Below are positions 59,628 to 64,000 of a DNA stretch of 64,000 bases, piece after piece. Every line of letters begins with the position of its first letter. The first letter of the stretch is position 1. The stretch spans positions 1-64,000 of the forward strand of contig NZ_LAJH01000016.1 in NCBI RefSeq assembly GCF_001292625.1. Direction: 5' to 3'. This stretch comes from Shimia sp. SK013. Its GTDB lineage: Bacteria; Pseudomonadota; Alphaproteobacteria; Rhodobacterales; Rhodobacteraceae. The notes under the pieces are model-generated. The model did not search any database. It saw nothing but the letters and a program-made list of their open reading frames with translations, and was not told the origin of the DNA. A program made the translations under genes and the position numbers.

Positions 59628-60301
59628 GTCAACTCTCCGAACATCCGTTCCAACGCTTTGTCCAGCGCCGGGAAATCATCAATAATTTGGTGTGCAGCTG
59701 TCAGGGCACTGGCCGGGTGATATCCCCAACTCACGCCCAATCCCGGCACCCCGGCGGACTGCGCCATGTCCATATCATAAGAAGTATCGCCGATCATTAC
59801 CGCATCGCAGGCGTCAATACCCATTTCAGACATAGCAGTCAGGATCATCGATGGATGTGGCTTAGACGGATGGTCATCCGCCACTTGCCGAGTAAGGAAA
59901 TACCCGTCCAGTGCATGCCCCTCGATCAACTTGTCCAACCCGCGCCGCGATTTTCCGGTCGCCACGCCCAACAATACATCATCACGCGCCTTCAGCCGGT
60001 CCAGCGTCGCCATCGCGCCCGGATAAAGCGGCGAGCTTTCCTTGGTGCCAATTGCTTCGCGGCGACGCATATACGTTTGTTTGTAACCTTCGACCAAAGA
60101 TGCGCATGTGGCCGCATCCGCATTGGGCGCGAGCTTGGACATCGCCACATCAAGTGACAACCCGACGATACCCAGTATTTCTGCGCACGACGGCGACAGC
60201 ATGCCCTGCCCCTCAAACGCTCCGCGCATCGATCCCAGAATGTCCGCCTGGCTGTCCACCAGTGTGCCGTCCACGTCAAATATCACCAGTTTGAGCCGCA
60301 T
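59624..60301 (-). CDS. HAD-family phosphatase (phosphoglycolate-phosphatase-like)
   Basis: A 225-residue HAD hydrolase started at the ATG at 60301, which has an AAGGAC ribosome-binding site. The nucleophile motif is FDVDGTLVDS near residues 7-16, the helical cap lies at about 18-85, motif II is VATGKS, motif III Lys lies in HPSKPHPS, and motif IV is MIGDTSYDMDMA. The cap type and context fit a phosphoglycolate phosphatase or a pyrophosphatase; the exact substrate is unknown. It precedes the ATP12 gene in the same operon. Confidence 0.85.
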   Translation of the reverse strand: MRLKLVIFDVDGTLVDSQADILGSMRGAFEGQGMLSPSCAEILGIVGLSLDVAMSKLAPNADAATCASLVEGYKQTYMRRREAIGTKESSPLYPGAMATLDRLKARDDVLLGVATGKSRRGLDKLIEGHALDGYFLTRQVADDHPSKPHPSMILTAMSEMGIDACDAVMIGDTSYDMDMAQSAGVPGLGVSWGYHPASALTAAHQIIDDFPALDKALERMFGELT

Positions 60302-60478
60302 CTGTCGTCCTTTTGCTTGGCGATGCTTCACCACGCAAAAGGACCGACGTCAAGCTCAGCCAGTATATGCCCCACTGGAATAAGCGAGTTCATAAGAGTG
60401 GCTGCAGAATTCAATGAGATTCCGAAACGGGGCCGGCGTGCCCTCGACTTTGGGGAATTCGCCCAACACGAAGAGGCG

Positions 60479-61525
60479 TCAGCGCAATTCCTCAAAAGGG
60501 TCTTCAGCCGCCAGATCAGCAGTCCATCCAAAGGTGTCCCACGTGAGCGCCATATGCTCGGGCAGATCCGCATGCACAGTGATGGTCTTGCGGGTTTCAG
60601 GGTGCTCAAATGACATCGTGCGGGCGTGCAGGTGCAGCTTGTTGGAAATAATCCCACCCAGCTTTGCACCCCAGCCATCGCCAAGATTTTCCTGGCCAGA
60701 CCCACCGTATTTTCCGTCACCAATGATCGGGTGACCGATCTCTGCCATATGCACACGCAATTGGTGGGTGCGGCCTGTCAAAGGCTCCATAGCCACCCAG
60801 CTGGCGCGACTCGCCACCCGATAAAGCGTGGCATATTGCGTATGCGCCCGCTTTGCTCCGGGCGTGCTGTTGATTTCGCGCGGATGTACCGCGTGCATCT
60901 TTTCGCCTTCACCGCGTGCGCCATGACCTCCCGCTTTGACAAGACCGTATTTGATCTCGCCAAGATACGGCACAGGCACACCAGCCACCACGGCCCAGTA
61001 AATCTTGCGGGTCTCTCTGTGACGCAGCGCCGCCGTCAACGCTTGCGCCGCAGGCCGCGTCCGCGCCAGCAACAAAACACCTGACGTGTCTTTGTCCAAT
61101 CGGTGCACCAATCGCGGTTTTTCGTCCAAATCAAACCGCAGCGCCTCTGCAAGGCCATCCACATGTTTGGTTTGTTTGCTGCCGCCCTGCGTCGGCAAAC
61201 CCGGCGGCTTGTTCAACGCAATCACGTGGTCGTCTTTGTAGATCACGCAATCGCGGATCATTTTGGCGTCTTTGTCCGTGACGCGCATCGTTACCGGCCG
61301 CGGAGGCAACTCCCCGGGCGCAGGCATCGGCGGAATACGCACTTCATTGCCTGCTTCCAGTCGGGTCGAGGCTTTCACTCGTCCACCGTTGACGCGGATC
61401 TCGCCCTTGCGGCACATCTTTTCGACGCGGCCTTGGCCAACATGAGGAAACACACGCTTGAACCAGCGGTCCAGCCGCTGGTCTGCATCGTTATCCTCGA
61501 TTGTAATAGTCTGAACCCGGCTCAT
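60479..61525 (-). CDS. RluA-family pseudouridine synthase
   Basis: A 348-residue protein started at the ATG at 61525, overlapping the crcB stop (ATGA). Residues 10-75 form an S4 RNA-binding domain (RLDRWFKRVFPHVGQGRVEK). The catalytic domain has the HRLDKDTSGVLLLA motif with the essential Asp, followed by RTHQLRVHMAEIGHPIIGD. It isomerises uridine in ribosomal RNA (RluC- or RluD-like); which sites cannot be told. Confidence 0.9.
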   Translation of the reverse strand: MSRVQTITIEDNDADQRLDRWFKRVFPHVGQGRVEKMCRKGEIRVNGGRVKASTRLEAGNEVRIPPMPAPGELPPRPVTMRVTDKDAKMIRDCVIYKDDHVIALNKPPGLPTQGGSKQTKHVDGLAEALRFDLDEKPRLVHRLDKDTSGVLLLARTRPAAQALTAALRHRETRKIYWAVVAGVPVPYLGEIKYGLVKAGGHGARGEGEKMHAVHPREINSTPGAKRAHTQYATLYRVASRASWVAMEPLTGRTHQLRVHMAEIGHPIIGDGKYGGSGQENLGDGWGAKLGGIISNKLHLHARTMSFEHPETRKTITVHADLPEHMALTWDTFGWTADLAAEDPFEELR

Positions 61526-61911
61526 GCAAAAACTCCACGTGCGACAAGAACGCCCAAAAACAGCGCTCCCACCGACCCAACAACGGAAAGCGCGACATAA
61601 ACACCAGCAGCGCCCCATTGTCCACGCTCAATCAGCGTCACAGTTTCCAATGAAAACGCAGAAAAGGTCGTGAAACCGCCCAATAGGCCAGTCATGACAA
61701 GTGGCGAAAGGTGGGTCAGCCCGCGATTGGCAGCAGCCACGACAAAAACGCCCATCAGAAACGATCCGATGATGTTCACTGTGATGATGGCCACCGGGAA
61801 CCCGGACACAGCACCCGGCCCCAAGGTTCGCACGACGCTGAGCCCCACAAGATACCGCAATGCAGCGCCAACCGCGCCGCCCAAAGCCACATATGCCACG
61901 TTCAGGATCAT
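61522..61911 (-). CDS. crcB: CrcB fluoride channel
   Basis: A 129-residue membrane protein with four hydrophobic helices. The family motifs GGAVGAALRYLVG near residues 12-24, TVNIIGSFLMGVF near 49-61, and TGLLGGFTTFSAFSLET near 79-95 (the phenylalanine box) are present. It exports fluoride as a dimer. It lies 7 bases after rarA and overlaps the pseudouridine synthase, so there is no room for a fluoride riboswitch directly before it. Confidence 0.93.
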   Translation of the reverse strand: MILNVAYVALGGAVGAALRYLVGLSVVRTLGPGAVSGFPVAIITVNIIGSFLMGVFVVAAANRGLTHLSPLVMTGLLGGFTTFSAFSLETVTLIERGQWGAAGVYVALSVVGSVGALFLGVLVARGVFA

Positions 61912-61918
61912 CTGGCGC

Positions 61919-63250
61919 CTACTTCTTCTTTAATCGCTGCGTCGTGAAAAAATCGAGCCGCCGCTTCAATTCACGCTCAAACCCGCGCTCCACCGGACTG
62001 TAAAGAACCGGCCGTTTAACCCCTTCAGGGAAATAGTTTTGCCCGGAAAATCCACCTTCGGCGTTGTGATCATATTCATATCCATCACCATAGCCCTGAT
62101 CCGCCATCAAACTGGTTGGCGCGTTCAGAATATGCTTGGGCGGTGGTTCGGATCCGGTTTTTTTGGCCAACGCCCGCGCCGCCTTGTACGCCATGTAACC
62201 CGCATTGGTTTTCGGCGCGAGCGCCAGATAGATCACCGCTTGCGCCAATGCCAATTCACCTTCCGGGCTGCCCAGTCGCTCATATGTCTCCCAAGCATTC
62301 AGGCACACGCTTTGCGCCTGCGGGTCAGCCAAGGCAATGTCCTCACACGCCATCCGCGTAATACGCCGCGCCAAAAAACGGGGATCTTCTCCGCCTTCCA
62401 ACATGCGCGAAAACCAATAAAGCGCCGCATCAGGATCTGATCCGCGCACTGATTTGTGCAGCGCCGAAATTAGATTGTAATGCTCGTCGCCGGATTTGTC
62501 GTATTTCGCCGCGCGCCGCATAAGTCGCGTCGACAATGCGTCTGTGTCCAGCTTGCCGTCCACACGCCACGCCATGACCTGTTCGATCAAATTCAGCAGC
62601 GCACGCCCGTCCCCGTCAGCCATTTCCAAGAGCGCTTCGCGCGCCAAGCCGTCCAAAGGTATGCCACGGTCCAATTCGCGCTCGGCCCGTTGAGCGAGCC
62701 GTTCGAGATCCGCGAGGCCTAGGCGCTCAAGTACCAGAACCTGTGAGCGGCTCAGAACAGCGGCATTAAGCTCAAACGACGGGTTTTCGGTGGTGGCGCC
62801 AACCAAAAGGATCGTGCCGTCTTCCATATAGGGTAAAAACCCGTCTTGCTGCGCTTTGTTGAACCGGTGGATCTCGTCCACAAACAGCAACGTGCCTTTG
62901 CCATTGCCGCGACGCACTTTGGCTGCCTCAAACATTTTGCGCAGTTCCGGCACGCCGGTAAAAATTGCGCTAATCTGCACAAAATGCAGATCCGTTTCAT
63001 CCGCCAGCAGGCGCGCAATGGTGGTCTTGCCCACGCCGGGCGGCCCCCAAAATACCAACGAAGACAGCGAGCCGGATGCCAACATCACGCCCAAAGGCGC
63101 CTCAGGGCCAAGCACCTGCTCCTGCCCTATGACCTCACCAAGAGATCGCGGACGCAAAAGATCTGCCAACGGGCGAGGTGCCGAGCTTTCGCCTGCGCTC
63201 GCATTGCCGGTCTGATCAGCGGAGTTCGGAATGTCAAAAAGGTCGGCCAT
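61919..63250 (-). CDS. rarA: replication-associated recombination protein A (MgsA/RarA)
   Basis: A 443-residue AAA+ ATPase: Walker A GPPGVGKTT near residue 69, Walker B LLFVDEIHRFNKAQQD near 122-137, sensor 1 in LLVGATTENPSFELNAAVLSR (in pieces), and the C-terminal tetramerisation region with SDEHYNLISALHKSVRGSDPDAALYW-like sequence (Q here as GDEHYNL). It acts at stalled replication forks. The first 30 residues include a disordered Ser/Ala-rich stretch. It is upstream of crcB and the pseudouridine synthase in an apparent operon. Confidence 0.93.
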   Translation of the reverse strand: MADLFDIPNSADQTGNASAGESSAPRPLADLLRPRSLGEVIGQEQVLGPEAPLGVMLASGSLSSLVFWGPPGVGKTTIARLLADETDLHFVQISAIFTGVPELRKMFEAAKVRRGNGKGTLLFVDEIHRFNKAQQDGFLPYMEDGTILLVGATTENPSFELNAAVLSRSQVLVLERLGLADLERLAQRAERELDRGIPLDGLAREALLEMADGDGRALLNLIEQVMAWRVDGKLDTDALSTRLMRRAAKYDKSGDEHYNLISALHKSVRGSDPDAALYWFSRMLEGGEDPRFLARRITRMACEDIALADPQAQSVCLNAWETYERLGSPEGELALAQAVIYLALAPKTNAGYMAYKAARALAKKTGSEPPPKHILNAPTSLMADQGYGDGYEYDHNAEGGFSGQNYFPEGVKRPVLYSPVERGFERELKRRLDFFTTQRLKKK

Positions 63251-63255
63251 GGCCC

Positions 63256-64000
63256 TCAGAGTCGGAAACGCATCACGACACGTTGTGTGCCGCGCTGAAC
63301 CTCTAACGTAAGGCGTTTGCGCGCATCACGCAAAGCCTGATCTGCCTCCTCGGTTGTGGTCACGTCCTGATCATCAACAGACCGCAACACATCGCCCGGC
63401 GTCAGCCCCAATCGCGCACCAACCTGACCGGGTTTTTCCACCACCACACCGGTGATGCCCAGCGGCAGACCGAACTGCCCCAGAACCGCAGGGTTGATGT
63501 TACTCATGACCATTCCTGGAATGGCAGAGCGCGCGCTGGTTTCAACTGTCATGCGCGACGGCTCTTCAGGGGCCAGCGCCAAAGCCACTTCATAGATGCT
63601 CTGAACGCCATCTCGAAATACCAGCACTTCGGCGGCTTCGCCCAGTCCAACGACGGACATACGGAAAACCATCTCGGCGGGTGTGTTGACCGGTTGGCCT
63701 TCGACTTCGAGGATCACATCGCCGGATTCCAATCCAGCAGCCAAAAACGGGCTGACCGCGTGCATGTCCGACACGACGATACCACCGGGTCGATCAAGGC
63801 CAAGACCGTCCGCCATATCTGCGTCAACTGGCTGCCCGAACATACCGGCCCAAGGTCGTTGGAAACTGTCAAAACCGGCGCGTGCCTGATCCACAAACTG
63901 ACCCACCAGCTTGGAGGGTATCGCAAAGCCGATCCCGTTGGATCCGCCGGACCGCGTAAGGATCGACGTGTTAATGCCCACCAGATCACCATTCACATCA
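63256..64000 (-). CDS. DegP/HtrA-type serine protease, C-terminal part (cut by window edge)
   Basis: The last 247 codons of a trypsin-like PDZ protease. The visible start, DVNGDLVGINTSILTRSG, follows directly after where the catalytic Ser motif (G-N-S-G-G) should lie off the right edge; GGSNGIGFAIPS closes the protease domain. Two PDZ domains follow: about residues 65-145 of the visible part (GIVVSDMHAVSPFLAAGLESGD) and 165-240 (GITGVVVEKPGQVGARLGLTPGD). Such proteins degrade or refold periplasmic proteins. The gene ends 5 bases before rarA. Confidence 0.88.
   Translation of the reverse strand, partial: DVNGDLVGINTSILTRSGGSNGIGFAIPSKLVGQFVDQARAGFDSFQRPWAGMFGQPVDADMADGLGLDRPGGIVVSDMHAVSPFLAAGLESGDVILEVEGQPVNTPAEMVFRMSVVGLGEAAEVLVFRDGVQSIYEVALALAPEEPSRMTVETSARSAIPGMVMSNINPAVLGQFGLPLGITGVVVEKPGQVGARLGLTPGDVLRSVDDQDVTTTEEADQALRDARKRLTLEVQRGTQRVVMRFRL

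Noticed and set aside
61522..61918. Fluoride riboswitch before crcB
   Set aside because: Only 7 bases separate crcB from rarA, leaving no room for a riboswitch; crcB is co-transcribed.
1..64000. CRISPR arrays, insertion sequences and rRNA genes
   Set aside because: No regularly spaced direct repeats, transposase genes, terminal inverted repeats or rRNA sequence were seen on reading through the window.

Overview
The window looks like chromosomal DNA of an alphaproteobacterium of the Rhodobacteraceae (Roseobacter group). This rests on recognising gene families and gene order: a bztABCD amino-acid importer, a pca operon with a divergent PcaQ-type regulator, an rpmH-rnpA pair near argB, ATP12- and RarA-family proteins, and many ABC, BCCT and betaine/hydroxyproline catabolic genes. 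No database search was run.

Layout. 1-5.2 kb: six co-directional minus-strand genes (DUF2218, two SnoaL/NTF2-like proteins, a luciferase-domain protein, a YedZ/MsrQ-like haem membrane protein and a PepSY-like protein), divergent from a LysR regulator, followed by a PPP-type phosphatase. 5.4-8.7 kb: remnant of a mobile island with a complete hipBA module under three evenly spaced palindromic operators, a lambda O-like replication-initiator gene with palindromic repeats inside it, an orphan terminator, and a 3' fragment of tRNA-Cys that probably marks an attachment site. 8.9-15.7 kb: 4-hydroxybenzoate/protocatechuate catabolism (pobA-pcaDCHG-BKACE-pcaB, divergent pcaQ), with no pcaIJ or pcaF in view. 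15.8-19 kb: a fructokinase-like kinase and a hybrid sensor kinase.

19.1-43.5 kb is the metabolic heart of the window. It holds a TupA-like ATP-grasp gene, a non-pyrrolysine MttB-family methyltransferase and a LuxR-HTH/alpha-beta-hydrolase fusion. Next comes a LysR-flanked operon: KGSADH, a dipeptidase homologue lacking two zinc ligands, an unrecognised 561-residue protein, a DUF3726 protein, an Ldh-family oxidoreductase and a BCCT transporter. Then a GntR-linked operon: a polar amino-acid ABC importer, a DHDPS-family deaminase, 4-hydroxyproline epimerase, a D-amino-acid oxidase-like enzyme, a mandelate-racemase-family epimerase, a proline-racemase paralogue with a Ser/Thr catalytic pair, the GntR regulator and a second KGSADH. 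Together these look like a route taking hydroxyproline or its betaine to 2-oxoglutarate, with several steps unassigned. Three copies of a GGATACA-type operator tie the GntR half together.

43.7-64 kb is mostly housekeeping: tRNA-Arg(ACG), a sensor kinase, a MerA-like disulfide reductase with a TVP38 membrane protein, rpmH-rnpA, an HxlR/monooxygenase/quinone-reductase group sitting where yidD/yidC might be expected, argB, a sterol-desaturase-family protein, a ferredoxin-like protein, sixA, an SDR, bztDCBA, ATP12, a HAD phosphatase, an RluA-family pseudouridine synthase, crcB, rarA and the 3' part of a DegP/HtrA protease cut by the right edge.
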